Part shown: positions 45,901 to 57,270 of the stretch, in pieces | Position numbering within the stretch: position 1 is the first letter of the stretch | Layout of the letters: each line of letters opens with the position of its first letter | Source: Enoplolaimus lenunculus | Taxonomy: Eukaryota; Nematoda; Enoplea; Enoplida; Thoracostomopsidae | Direction of reading: 5' to 3' | Assembly (NCBI GenBank): GCA_030248215.1 | Contig: JASANG010002299.1 | Coordinates: 157,781 to 221,780 of the forward strand | DNA length: 64,000 nt | Program-made: the position numbers and the translations under genes | The notes under the pieces: model-generated | Database searches by the model: none | What the model was told of the DNA's origin: nothing | The model's input: only the letters and a program-made list of their open reading frames with translations

Positions 45901-46398
45901 TTTTAATATTTCATAGCCCAAGTCGTAATTCAGTCTAATTCCGAATTGGAGTATTCCAAAGCGGAATTACGACTTGGGCTAGCCCAAGGCGGAATCATGT
46001 CAGATATGTCTCTGTGTTTTCTAATTGGTTACTTGATAGTCGCAATCCGGCTAACCCAGGTCGTAATTAATACGCCCTGGGCTATCCCAATTGGGAATTG
46101 GGCTAAATTACGACTTGGGCTACAACATATACAGTGGTAGAAATTATTATAAGAACAACACCACGGTGTATTGTGAATAATGCTAAGAGATAAGTTCGTA
46201 GTCAAAAACCTGTTTGCCTCGCTTGCGTGTCTCCGTTAATTGTTTCTGCTCACCGTATCACGTTAAGCTGGTTACCGGCCTGTTACTGCTAAACGATTTT
46301 AGGAAGATAAGGTATACAATACCGAGCTACGGCGTCTGCGGGAAGCACTGACCTTGAATCTGTCAGCAGCTTTACTAAAGGAAGCAACAAACTGCTGA
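33907..46398 (+). CDS. NUP85: Nuclear pore complex protein Nup85
   Basis: Twenty-one exons: 33907-33961, 34663-34759, 34862-34903, 35197-35270, 35601-35644, 35921-35987, 38469-38605, 39240-39365, 39976-40083, 40467-40504, 41013-41115, 41275-41384, 41951-42046, 42630-42698, 43057-43101, 43629-43729, 44107-44192, 44834-44966, 45232-45331, 45612-45783, 46303-46398. The joined frame is 632 residues; human NUP85 is 656. Collinear matches to the human protein as I remember it include VELIWSLAEI, LYGRVSDAYDLF, CWYECLIPFMLY, SQKGWWFAAHFYDLLNTC, REYIILEYASTLM, LWSIGIAYFETC, GIAALKRNDVDSALEW and YKLMSVLEEYANAV. Nup85 is an alpha-solenoid (ACE1-type) scaffold subunit of the Y (Nup107-160) complex; the C. 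elegans gene is npp-2. All introns are phase-consistent, but the 34759/34862 pair uses weak splice sites. Intron 6 holds a Penelope-like element. No gene on the opposite strand was recognised inside it. Confidence 0.93.
34092..34152 (+). repeat. tRNA-like sequence (SINE head or pseudo-tRNA)
   Basis: GGCCGCGTGGTATAATCGG resembles box A and GAGGTTCGATTTCC box B. The 5' GGCCGCG and 3' CGTAGCC could pair at six of seven positions. The anticodon arm is missing, so it is not a functional tRNA. In NUP85 intron 1. Confidence 0.45.
36030..38350 (+). mobile_element. Penelope-like retroelement with inverted partial copy, broken
   Basis: The plus-strand body (about 36750-38350) encodes a reverse transcriptase of the Penelope-like class. 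VSLAVTSLFTNIPL, then GVAMGSPLGPVLANVFM and RRYVDDTFALF are its motifs (about 36890-37520), followed by an Asn-rich tail and a GIY-YIG endonuclease region near 37970-38060. To its left, about 36030-36745, the same 3' region lies in the opposite orientation. There the minus strand encodes YQYTCTNCQLGYVGATNRQLYRRICEH, the GIY-YIG core with its CxxC-type start. The two arms match over several hundred bases, so the RT sits between inverted arms. Partial inverted copies upstream are characteristic of Penelope elements. Coding is interrupted, so the element is not intact. It sits wholly inside NUP85 intron 6 (35988-38468). Confidence 0.85.
40690..40960. repeat. Tandem block of AAATTGTAAGGTAGGGACC-type units
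   Basis: Three or four imperfect units of about 60 bases (ACAAAAAATT followed by TCTGAGGGAAAAATTG and AGGTAGGGACC). Related to 3500-3680 and 16625-16810. In a NUP85 intron. Confidence 0.55.
42260..42437. mobile_element. Non-autonomous hAT-like element with TTAGGC core (group C)
   Basis: Ends GGCCCATGTATAGAACAGGG and the complement of CCCTGTTCTATACATGGTCC are almost perfect inverted repeats. A perfect 8-bp duplication AATGGTAT lies at 42252-42259 and 42438-42445. Only three or four CCTAAG units remain in the core. It lies in the NUP85 intron after exon 12+1 (42047-42629). Confidence 0.88.
42820..42985. mobile_element. Foldback element with GTGCAAG/CAGCGAGAACT arms
   Basis: The left part (TTTTTGCAGCGAGAACT and CGAAAATACG) pairs with the right part (GTTAACAAAATATGCAGCTG, AAGTTCTCGCTGCTAAATC). 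Related arms recur at 48645-48856. In a NUP85 intron. Confidence 0.55.
43266..43345 (+). repeat. tRNA-like sequence (SINE head or pseudo-tRNA)
   Basis: CCTCAGTGGTTAGAGCAGCA is a good box A and D-arm. TATAGGTTCAAGC is box B. The acceptor stem does not pair well and no complete cloverleaf could be drawn. In a NUP85 intron. Confidence 0.45.
43769..43997. mobile_element. hAT-like inverted-repeat element, CAGGGTGCGAC ends
   Basis: CAGGGTGCGACTGAATATCC ... GGTCGCACCCTG with repeated TTCCGGTA motifs inside. The flanks GTTTTAGT and GTTTTTAG resemble an 8-bp duplication. In a NUP85 intron. A single related end (GGTTCGACTGGATATTTG) is at 62178, upstream of USP14 exon 62137. Confidence 0.65.
45914..46122. 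mobile_element. Foldback element, TAGCCCAAGTCGTAATT ends
   Basis: TAGCCCAAGTCGTAATTCAG at the left and AAATTACGACTTGGGCTA at the right are inverted copies. Two further internal copies of AATTACGACTTGGGC and GCCCAGGTCGTAATT occur. It lies in the last NUP85 intron. Confidence 0.72.
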
Positions 46399-47315
46399 AT
46401 AGGTTAAAAACACTGATCGATGTTTTGGTATTGTTTTGTTTTTCGCTGATCTCAAATAACATTGCTGGTAAAAAACGTGAACGCGCTATAGCGAGTACTT
46501 TTTAATTCCATGTACTGAATGTCTGTCTCATTGTATTTTTCATCTTAGTCGAATTTAATCCCCGTGCTGTTTAATTTCAAACTGGGCGGCTCTGAAGTTT
46601 ACAGCTTGTTTTGGGAATTTAAGAAAATTCTTATCTAGCTCAATCTTGCATCATGCAAGTACGTGTGGCTATTGTATGAGTGTTTAATTAATTCAAAATT
46701 GTTTGATTGTAAATTATGTTTCAGTAAACTTAACCATTGTGTCCGTAAATGAGCGTTACGTGACAGCTGAATTACTGGATTAAATTTTCTTGACTTGATT
46801 AATGATTTAAAATTTTATTTAGGCGTAAAAATATTGCTTCTACGCAACATTTTTTATACAGTAGTTTGAAAACTAACTATCATTACTGGACGACTTACAT
46901 AGTTTTGAACTGGCTCATGCATAACCATTGTTAGGACCAGAGAAAACCTCAAATGAAAACGTTTATTTCGCAGTTGTGTAAAAGCGACCAAATATTGCGG
47001 GCACATGTAACAAGTTCGTTTTTCGCACGCCTCTCATCCGCAGTTTCGGTGAATTTTAGGATCCCTGATTTAATAACCGTTTTGGCAAGACAATAATCTC
47101 TTAACGTCTTCGTATTTTTTGGCACTGTTTTTATAAAATTATCTTTAAATTTTAAATTTTGGTGAATTTAAACATGGTTTAGTTGCGCGATTTTTTTCAT
47201 CTCGTATTTTTTATCTCTTTCGCACTGATACATATTAACCTGACCTATTTATTACGCCTCGCATGTTATACAATAAGTATCACGATCTTGTTATCTTTTA
47301 TCTGTGTTGAAATCA
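46399..47315. other. NUP85-TDP1 intergenic stretch
   Basis: 917 bases with no recognised repeat or gene. It is too long for the typical about 100-base gap inside a compact nematode operon, and no U-rich signal stands out beyond general AT-richness. Confidence 0.5.
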
Positions 47316-50300
47316 ATGTCAGCAAACGAAGAATCCAGTTCTCCACAGTTCGATGGAGAAACTTATCGTCCTGTTTGTAGATATGGAAGTAAATGCTACC
47401 GAAAGAACCCTGCGCATTTCAGGGAATATTCACATCCTGGTAAGATGTGAACCAGCAGGTCATACACATTCTTGGCTGCAAGATTTATGTTAAAGAGATA
47501 TACATTTAACGAAGGACGGGTATTTTAAAATGAAAATTTGAGTTTTAACGTAAACTAGTCAACGTGTTTGCGAATTTTCAACCCTAAGTATATAAACAAA
47601 ATATAACCGCACACTTAATAGCCGGCACAAACACGTTTAAACGCTGTTCAGTTTAAATAGAACAATCTAAACATATCAGTTCTATAGAACTAACAACGCA
47701 TAAATGTAAACAGTCTCGTGTTTTTTACTATTTAGTTGGTCTGCATACTTATTTGTATCAAAATTTGTAAAAATCTGCTAGAACGCTACCTAAAATACGT
47801 ATGTGAGGCATTCCAGCTTTAATAATATAGATTATACATAGGGTGGAGTTGTTTCCAATCAAGTTTGTGAAGACTGTACCTTTTGCCTGTTTTATAATAT
47901 ATAGTTTTTTAGTTTGCACAGAACAAATTCTGTTGAATATAAATGTTACTTTTGTTTAATCGAAATATGTTTCAGATAAGCCGAAAGGAAAATCATTGAG
48001 TTCAAAGCGATCTCAAGAACTTGCATCAGATATTTCTGCTAAGAAGATCAAATCAGGTATGTGTTTGAAATGCGCTTGCTTATTGGTTCCAGCGTTAAAC
48101 TGGTTCAGTATTTAATTGTAGTCATAGTTAAAGTCTGGGTTTTTGTCGTGCGAACAGACGAATTTTTTAGTGCAGATCTCAGGTATCTATCTACATATAT
48201 TATGCTAAAGCTGAAACGCTCCACATACATAAATTGAGCAGCGATCCAGCGTTTGTTTACAAGTTTTCAAATATAGTAGAAAGAACTAATGCAAATTGAT
48301 CATGACACGCACAGTAGCTAACCACGTTGACTAGTTATATTTATTGTTTATTTCAGACGATGTTGTTAGCATCTCAAACTCCAACTTGGAGTGTAATCTG
48401 TCAATTCGTGAAGGCGATGACGGTATTTGTTCCATGGTTGGTCATAACAAATTAGTTTCATCTAATTCTGAGTCACAAAATCAGCACAATACGCCTTCAG
48501 GCGAATCGTTTTCTTATCAATTTTATTTAACTACAGTTGAAGGAATCGATGCAAAGTGGAATTCGATGGATCGAGCCCGAACGCTAAAAGGTATTTGCAA
48601 CATCAAATCAGTTTTTTGTTTATCCGTATATAAAAGATGCATTAAGTGTCATTTAGACGTGCAAGTTTTTGTAGCGAAATCTCGAACCTGCAATTTGTAG
48701 ATACAAGCTTGGTAATGGATTTTGAAGCAAAACTTACGGTTGCAACTTGTAGCGACATGTTCTTGCACAAGGTTTCAGCTGTAACATCTTTCTGTCTTGG
48801 TCGCGCACATTGCAGCTGCGAGTTTTCGCTGAACAAAATTGCACGTGTGAATGTAGTTGAATGTTGCATGGAATTGTAAAGTCGGAAGGGGTAAAAAATT
48901 GATGCGGTATGCGGCTGCAACGATAAAATATAGAATTTTCAAGAAATGTTTCGTGATTATGCAAATTCTACAATCTCATGCGTACAGCAACTGAAGCTTT
49001 TTGGCGTCAGTGTGCAGCGCACCGAAGCAATTTTAGCTTCAGTGTGTTACATAGTGAAGCTTTTTTGGCTTCAGTGTTCATCACTACCCCCGCAAAAGTC
49101 ACAGAGTGCACGCGTGAAATTGTGGAATTTGCATTACGTCATATAGTAGCTGTAGTAGCCAAAATTATATAGAACTGACCCCCAAAGCTAGTTTTGAATT
49201 AGTAGAATCCAATGTTTTGTGTTGTATATGTTGGTCTTGTGTTAAATTACGTACAATTTTATTTTAATGTCTTCATTCTAACCGTGAATTTTAGATATAT
49301 TGCATGAACGACAAGAAGACTTCGAGTCTTCAGTACAGGTAAACCTAAAATTGAAGCGTATGACAAATTAGCGGCAGCCGTTTTTAGCTGCTCGTTCAGT
49401 GTTTAATTTATTTTTAAATCTAAAGTTGGTCAGTATTTTTGAACATTGTTAATGAATTCATTGTCAGATATTGGAACAAAATACTGTAGTGGGAAGAATA
49501 ACCGGGGGATAAATCCTTTGATGTAGTTTAGAAGACCTCTGATGCTATGACGCCTGCAGTCGGCTGATACGACAGGGAAAATTAGCAACGCCACTGACTA
49601 TGCAATCTTCGAATCTTCTTAAACTTTTTAAGACTATGAGTTAATTTGTGCTATTACACCACCAGGTTCCTGTGATAATCGTAGTCTAGAATGCGAGAAA
49701 ATTAAGTTTTAGTATTGGCTGGTATTAGAGGGCATGACTTAAGTCGGCTTCCAACTTATGTCAAGTTTTTACTTAACTCTTGTAATTTGACTTAAGTTGG
49801 TTTTCAACAAACGTTTTAATTTACCCAAATAGCTAATGGTTGATGACGTCTGCGCTATTTTTTCAGCTACTTGTGTTAAACTTTGCAATGAACCAGTTCA
49901 CAGCTTCAGGGGCTGTGAATTTCTAAAATTTCGACACGTAAAGTTAAGTCAGTTTCTAGACTTAAGTCCAAAAGCAATCTAAAGTCAGAGGTCGAATTAA
50001 GTGATATCATTGCAACCCAACTAATATTAATACTATAATTGTCGTAATTTTAGTTTAGTTTCATGGTTGATCCGAAATGGGTGATGCGGCAATATCCAGA
50101 AAAATCAAGGTATTTACAATGCAAAAATGTTACAAAAATACCAATCATCTGTTTCAGCAGCATGTGATACGTTGAAGTTTTGTCGTGTTATTTATCTAAA
50201 AGATTTGAATGAAATGACTAAGACTTTGAATTGCGCTATACATTTGATGACGAATGGAACAGCATATCAATTTTTTAAATATCTTTTGACGTATGGCACC

Positions 50301-53300
50301 GTCCGGCGCCAGCGTCACCCCTAATTTAGCTTGTTGTTAGTTTGAATAGCCACGATTTGATCATGCGTTGATTAGTAGCGCTTTCTGGTATTTGAAAAAT
50401 TGTAAATTTACAAGGATATAACTTCCATTAACGGCATATACTCTAGAATGAACGACAGTATTACTTTTGTGACGATATCCTCGTGCGTTTAAATGGTTAT
50501 AACGTCGAAGTGTTTGGTAGTGTCAAAAACAGACGGGACGGCTATATTAGCAGGGACACTTTTAATTTTTATAACATTTTTAAACGCAAAAAATAATATC
50601 TAAATCGACTTTTGCCCGGCGAATCCAATATTGAAATGAATCGTGGCCAGGGTTTCCGTATGAAAATGCATAGTTATTCATCATTGACTAGAAACTCGTC
50701 CATTACATCTGCAGTAGCGTCGTGTGAGTGCGTTTTTAGAACAAAGCCGCTGTTATTTGTTGTCGGCGCTGGCAGTGATTGTGTCACAGATATTCGTGAA
50801 CAAGGAATCAAACACAACAATGTTAAAGTTGCTCAAGCAAGGCTGGATATGCCGTTTGGTACACATCATACGTAAGTTTGTTTTATATCATGAACAGGTG
50901 ATAATGACGTTTGAGAAAAGAATGTGCATCTCAGGTCCGTTGCAAGCTTACCGCCCATGGGAGGCTAAGTTTGTTCAAGGTTTTCTTGCTCGTCTTAAAA
51001 TGGGCGCCTGATGACAAAAATTATTTTAAAAAATATAGCGACAATTTATTTAGTGTTTATGATGTTTTATAGGAAAATGATGCTGTTGAAATATACGAAC
51101 GCACTGCGCGTTGTTATTCACACAAGCAATTTGGTCGATTATGATTGGGCTCAGAAAACACAAGGGTAAGACTGTGTTTTTTTATTTGTCATTTGTAAAT
51201 AGATGTGTAGTTTAAGTAATTATTATGGTAAGTACTGGATATGTTGAAAGCTTTTGGCTTTTCGTTAGGAAAGACAGGCAAACGAACTATTTGATGAACA
51301 CAAACTCGGTGCCTGTCGTATAATTGCTGCTGATACTGCGGGATAAAATAACAACCGAAAGGTGCCTGTGTCTAACCTTTAATTTTTAATACTGCAAAGT
51401 TTTTTGTTTTTTATATTCTATAATGTTGCTAGATTTAAAAATACCAGTATAAAGTCTTTGCAATATTTACAACGCTAACTTATTTGTTGTAATACACTGA
51501 TTAGCATATATTTATCGATATTTATATTGTGTAAGGTAAAGAACAGTAAGCTAAAACTATGCGAGAGCCCCAAATTACGTATGTTCGTCCTTTAATTTTA
51601 ATTATGCAAATGGGAAATTAGTGTGTAAGTATATAGTTTTCATTTTAGAATGTATGTGAGTCCGTTTCTTCCAATGGTTGAAGATGATGCTGAATGTGCC
51701 GATTCGCCGACACAATTTAATTTCGATTTAATTGAGTACATCAAAGCGTATAGGTTAAAAGAGTTGGAAAAATGGCTAAATTATATCAAGAAAGTTGATT
51801 GTTCAGCAGTGAGGTGAGTTCATATTTGCGCAAAATATGTAATAGACTTTTGTTCGTTTTGGTTTTTAGTAGAGTCCGGTTAGCAGTAAGATTTTAGTCT
51901 TTAGTGAAAAAGTACAAGCGCCATATTTTGGATTGGCGCTGTAGTATATACGGTTGACTACAATAATAGTTATACCGTTCACGACGCTTACGAACAAAAA
52001 TGTATAGTTTTCAGAAAATAATGAAAACAAATCGACGCGTAAAAGTTTTTTTATGAAAAAAAAACGTCGTAGACCGTCTATCACGGCATAGGTGGATCAT
52101 TCAGGGTGTCCGCATCCGATAAAATTAAGGAAATCCTGAGACAATCCTTGAAATTCGCGGAAAACAGAAAAATTGCGAATACACGCTGGCAGGTACATAT
52201 TATTTTATGTAATAAAATAATGTCTATTTTAAAATTCAAATTCGTTTAGGGTTTGTTTGGTTGGTTCTGTACCAGGTCGCTACACAGGGAACGAAATGTC
52301 GAAATGGGGCCATCTCAAAATGCGAAAAGTTAGTGTCCATGGTCTTCTGTGTTTTTAAATTCTATCTAATACACTTAAATTGATGCTTGATAAAGTTAGA
52401 CCTATTCTCAGCCAATATTATGATTTCGGAAATAATTTTTTTCATGCTGCTTGATTAATATAGTTGACTTTGACCACAAGTTTAAAATATCTAGATGCCT
52501 TAGTTGATTTCTACAAACAAGAATAATTATGAATCTCCTAATTGTACGTGGTTTGTCTAGGGTTACGGTTGGGCCGGATTTTTTTACCGGGATTGGCGCT
52601 GGTACCAACCGGAGCCAGTGAATATTTCTGAACAAACGTTTGCGTGTTACTCGTTTATCGGAATAGGCAGGAATGTAAGCTTAATTTATTGCTGCGCGAA
52701 ACTATGAAAGTTAAACCGCTGGCGTCGAGAAGCTTTGTTGTCTTAAATTTTAGCTGCTTCGATCTCATTGTATTTCAAGCGACGTTGATTATTCGTGGCC
52801 GCTAATATGCCAGTTTTCGAGCATTGGCTCATTAGGTTCCACTGCTGATTCGTGGCTTCAATCAGAATTTGTTCCGAGCTTGACTGCAGATAACGTGTCA
52901 GCCAATAATTTTGAAGTGGGTCAAAAAGTTCCAGTTCGGTTGGTAAGTTTGTATTGTCACGTTGATGTAATGTAGACGTTGTGGTGTCTGGAAATTAAAT
53001 CGGTTTTGTGCCTATTACAAGTAGTTTTAGGGCTGTAGAGATGGAATTTGAAGCAATGGGCCCGAAGTTTGTTGTTAATATTTTTCTAATAATAATAATA
53101 ATTGTAAAAACTACGATGGCAATACGCGGAGGGCCCGGGAACCTATGGGACGGCTTGTTTGTACAAAGCGCAGTAATCCATAAAGAGTAACAAAATTTTT
53201 CATTGTTTAGATATTTCCAACGGTGGATAATGTGCGTTGCAGTTTAGAAGGATATCCGGCCGGATCGTCAATCCCGTACAGTTTTTCCACTGCAAGCAAG

Positions 53301-55378
53301 CAACTTTATCTTCGGTCTTTTATGTCGTAAGTTTATGTTGTATTGATTTCAGTTTTTTTGCTCAGGTTATGGTCATTTGGTTTCTTACAACATTCAAAAT
53401 GTTAATTTCAATTTTTGATTTTTTGTTCTTTTTGCACGTTTGTAATATTTTGCCGATTGACGCTGCTCTTATTACCGGTTTGTTAAATTGCATGATACAG
53501 TTAGTGTTTTTGCTACATGTTTGTAAAAATTAAAGTTTATATGCTAGTTCTCATGTATATTGTACATTTATGTACATATTATTGATATTTTTGTAGACGA
53601 TGGAAAGCGAATCGAACCGGTAGAACAGAAGCATCGCCTCATATTAAGTCTTATACTCGACATAATAGAGCAGCCAATCAAATAGCATGGTTTTTAGTGA
53701 CAAGGTATGTGCATGAGCATTTGTGTGGAAAGTTCCTATGTATATTCGTTTATTTATTATATTATTCGCTTAGGAAAGAAGGGCATTCGAAATAATATGG
53801 AGACAGGCCCAAGATTTATTGTTCAAAGTTTTAGAATTTGTTATATTTTTAGCACGTATACGTTCAACTTTTAGTTTTGTTCAGGTTTACTGTAATGGTT
53901 ACTATTACAGATTCAAAATTATTCTTACATTATATTGCTACTGTTCGGTATAAGAATGCTACAACTACAAATTATTTAGCTATGTATTTTATTTGTGATT
54001 TTAATATAATTATTTGATGACGTGTTTCAGTGCAAATTTGTCGAAAGCAGCATGGGGATGTCTTGAAAAGAAAGGATCCCAATTGTGTGTGCGATCATAC
54101 GAACTCGGAGTGTTGTATTTGCCCAAATTTTTCCAAGAGTATCAAGTATTGTAATCATAGATTAGTTTGTTATATTTCGAAATTAGTATTACATTTTATA
54201 GTAGATATTGCAGAATCAGTAGACAACAGAGTTTGTTTTAATATAGAATGCTCAGTCATTGGCTGCTTGGTAAAACTGTAGTATTCATTGAAAATGTATA
54301 ATATTTCTGTCGCTCTGGTATCGCATAAATTTTCCCGTACATGTTGGTGCTTACTGAAATTGTTCTCAGGCTTTGTAACTTTAATACTGTCAGGACAGTG
54401 GCAGTTTATTTAATTTTAATGACATTGTTTCTCAACCGGTTTTTTTCAGAGTTCAGATCAAACAACTTACAACAGGTTGCGCCATTTCAGCTTTGGTGAC
54501 AAAAATTCATTTCCTATTCCTTATGATCTGCCGTCCGACCCGTATAAAGACAAAGGTAAAGCTGTCGATAAATCAGTCGAAACACTTTTCTTGTAATGTT
54601 CTCTTTATATGAAGACAGTTATTCATCAAAATAACAGTTTACCTATGCCACCTTTGGAAACAATACTTATTTATGTAGATTTGGTCTCTAATAGTTTTAG
54701 CAGGCAAAAATTTGATCGACATAGTTTGTTTATATTGATCTACGCGTAAAATAGGTCCCAAACGTAAAGTTTTAGACATGACACATCATTTAAGCTCAGA
54801 TTCACGGCTAGTCTTTCTGGGTATGCCAATGTACAGTCATCTTCATCAAATTTTGTCACAACATATTGGCTGGGTTTCTGAAACCTTACTTAAGTACATA
54901 CAACTTCAAACCTAAGTACTTGCCAAGTAGTTAATACTTAGCCAATTATTTATCGATTCCAAAATACTACTTAAGTTAAGAAAATACTTAAGTCACTGAG
55001 CAAGCTTGATGTATCACGATTTAGCAGTACTGGCATAGTACTATCGTTGGTCTGAGATAGTAGACTCATGGTGGCTTCTCAATGTAAAACAAAATGTAAG
55101 GCTTTCTTGATACGGCAACGGATCAAAATTTGCTGTTTGAAAAGTTAAGTATTTACTTAGGCGGGCATCCTAAGCAAATACTTAAGCATAACTTAAGTAA
55201 ATGTTTAAGTAAGACTTCAGAAATCCAGCCAATTAGTTTGTTTTTGCAACGGTATGTTCGAAGTAATGTTATCGTTTTGCCAATGTGTTTTGTTTGTTGT
55301 TTAGACCAGCCGTGGATTGTTGATCTTCCTCATACAGACGCACCTGACCGGTTTGGAAATATGTGGTGTCCAACATGA
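47316..55378 (+). CDS. TDP1: Tyrosyl-DNA phosphodiesterase 1 with N-terminal PBZ finger
   Basis: Fifteen exons: 47316-47439, 47976-48056, 48357-48590, 49295-49338, 50054-50109, 50740-50871, 51073-51165, 51649-51813, 52250-52328, 52754-52942, 53211-53326, 53597-53704, 54031-54138, 54452-54555, 55305-55378; 568 residues. The enzyme hydrolyses 3'-phosphotyrosyl links left by topoisomerase I and belongs to the phospholipase D superfamily. Both HKN catalytic sets are present: H223-T-K225 with N243 ([10 protein letters not shown]), and H453-I-K455 with N476 ([10 protein letters not shown]). The H-to-N spacings of 20 and 23 equal those in the human enzyme. The C-terminus ([19 protein letters not shown]) is also typical. 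Exon 1 carries a separate module, C21-x5-C27-x6-H34-x5-H40 with CYRKNPAHF, the poly(ADP-ribose)-binding zinc finger (PBZ) of APLF and CHFR. Residues 42-125 are a low-complexity linker. Nuclear single-strand-break repair is inferred from the family. It begins 917 bases after the NUP85 stop. Confidence 0.93.
48645..48856. mobile_element. Foldback element, same group as 42820
   Basis: Left arm ACGTGCAAGTTTTTGTAGCG; right arm CGCTGAACAAAATTGCACGTG is its inverted counterpart. In a TDP1 intron. Confidence 0.6.
54866..55232. mobile_element. Inverted-repeat element, TTGGCTGGGTTTCTGAAAC ends
   Basis: TTGGCTGGGTTTCTGAAACC and the complement of TTCAGAAATCCAGCCAA frame an interior rich in ACTTAAGTA units on both arms. 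Located in the last intron of TDP1. Confidence 0.72.
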
Positions 55379-57270
55379 CTTACGAAGCTTACAAACTGAA
55401 ATTCTCATTTAGCAGAATAGTTTTACGATCTGCAATGAAATTATGCAATTTCATGTGAGATGGTTAAATTTGTTGTTGTACTTTTACAGTAGAATTAGTG
55501 ATGGGCATCGGATATTTTTTCATGTCCGGATATCGGGCAGTTTTGTCAGATATTTATCCGGTCATATTCGGATATTCGATCTGATATCCGAAACTCGATT
55601 TTGCGTTTTTTGGGGTTTCCAAACCTCAATTTTCGTTTATTAAGCACTTGCTCTAACTTATTGCTCTAAAAGGGAATCATCCTGACCCATAAGCTGATTG
55701 TTATGAGCGTAATACCGGAACCGGAAAACAAAAAATTCTTGTTACCGAGAAATTCATTTTAACGCTATTTTATCGCTTTTAACGGTGAAAACACACCATT
55801 TAGGATGCCAAAATCCGGAAACAAATGCAGTAGCTAGAAATGTATGATCAGTTATAAAATATGACAGAAATTGAAAATTTTGGCAACACACGCTAAGACA
55901 ATTTTAGAAAAATAAGTTAGAATAATATGTTCATTTTTCTTAAAGTTCGAACGAGAAAATTTTCAATATCGAAAATACCTTCTCTACCGGAACCGGAATT
56001 CCGGTGAACTCAGCCACTATCTAATGAGTTAGAGTTATGTCTATGGCTAAAGAATTTGTTAAAAATAAACACTGCGTGATTACAAACCACACTAGGCAGG
56101 ATAAGGTGCTGCCGCCTCGCAGGACTCCGGGGGAACCGCATTAACCAAATATTACTGAAACATTTACGAAAAACTCGAAAAAAATTTACACCGAACCGAA
56201 CCACCGCAAAAGCAAAATTCGCAAAACGGTTTACTAAACGAACCAAAGAAATGCTTGGAAAATTAAACGTTAAAATACATAGTGCGGTAGTACTTCTGGG
56301 CCTTGCTTTTCCACGTTCGGTTTGTCAAGCCTCCATCAGTTATACATTGGCCAAACATGCTCTGTTCATCTCCTAACTGTGAGAAAATTTCAAAACAAAT
56401 TTATTCTCAATAAAACTGCGCCCCACAGAATCTCTTTTGAAACGTTTTCGATGTTCCAATGCGTTAAACATAATACGCGTTCAAACTTGATATGTTTCAT
56501 ACCCGGACACCCTGTGCTCATCTATACTGCATATGGAGTAATATACCTAATTGCAGCCAGTTGAATTTTTGCGATGGAAAAATTCCAAATTAGTAATGTT
56601 TCGGGGGCGAAATGCCAACGGGAGAAAATTATACTGGAACCGCTCCTATGTAAGTATTTAACAGGGTGTAACTGGATATTATCCGTTTGCGGTAAAAATC
56701 GGTATTGTACTGTAATGATCCGAATATGAGGGGCACTTATATTTATTTGCCTCTCCAAAGGGTGTCCCTGTTATTCCGTTACTGACGGTTTGTTTTTAAC
56801 CCGCCCTTTGCCGTCCTTCGTTACTATCCGGTATTGCAACGATCCGTTGAATTAAACGTTTGATTTGTCTTGCGTCAATAGTTTGAGCGACAATGTAAGT
56901 TTGAATATGTTCAATAACCAGCTGTGTTGGATTAAAACTCGCTCAATAAAACATGCGACATTAAATACATTTTATTAGTGAAACATATTTAAAAAATAGC
57001 ATTAAGATCACGCACAGAACACTCAGGTGCCTTTAAGCGGCAACAGCTATAGTCTGCAACTTCTACTAAAAATGAAACGGTTACAGTTAATCGACAAGAA
57101 AGCTTGTTTCTAGTATTAAGACTGGTTAAGGAAAGTGTCTAAAACTTTTCTGTACTGGACTTTCTTGCACGTTAAATAAAACAGTTTATCAACATTCGTA
57201 ATTAATGTAACATAATATCTTAGTCTAGCCTTCTGGGATAACAAAATTTACTCGCTTAAAATATATAAAT
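55379..57270. other. Convergent intergenic between TDP1 and USP14
   Basis: No gene was recognised. Contains TCCGGATATCGG- and ACCGGAATTCCGG-type motifs at 55510-55600 and 55980-56010, and a CAGGGTGTAACTGGATAT end at about 56661. These resemble decayed members of the 43769 group. Confidence 0.5.
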
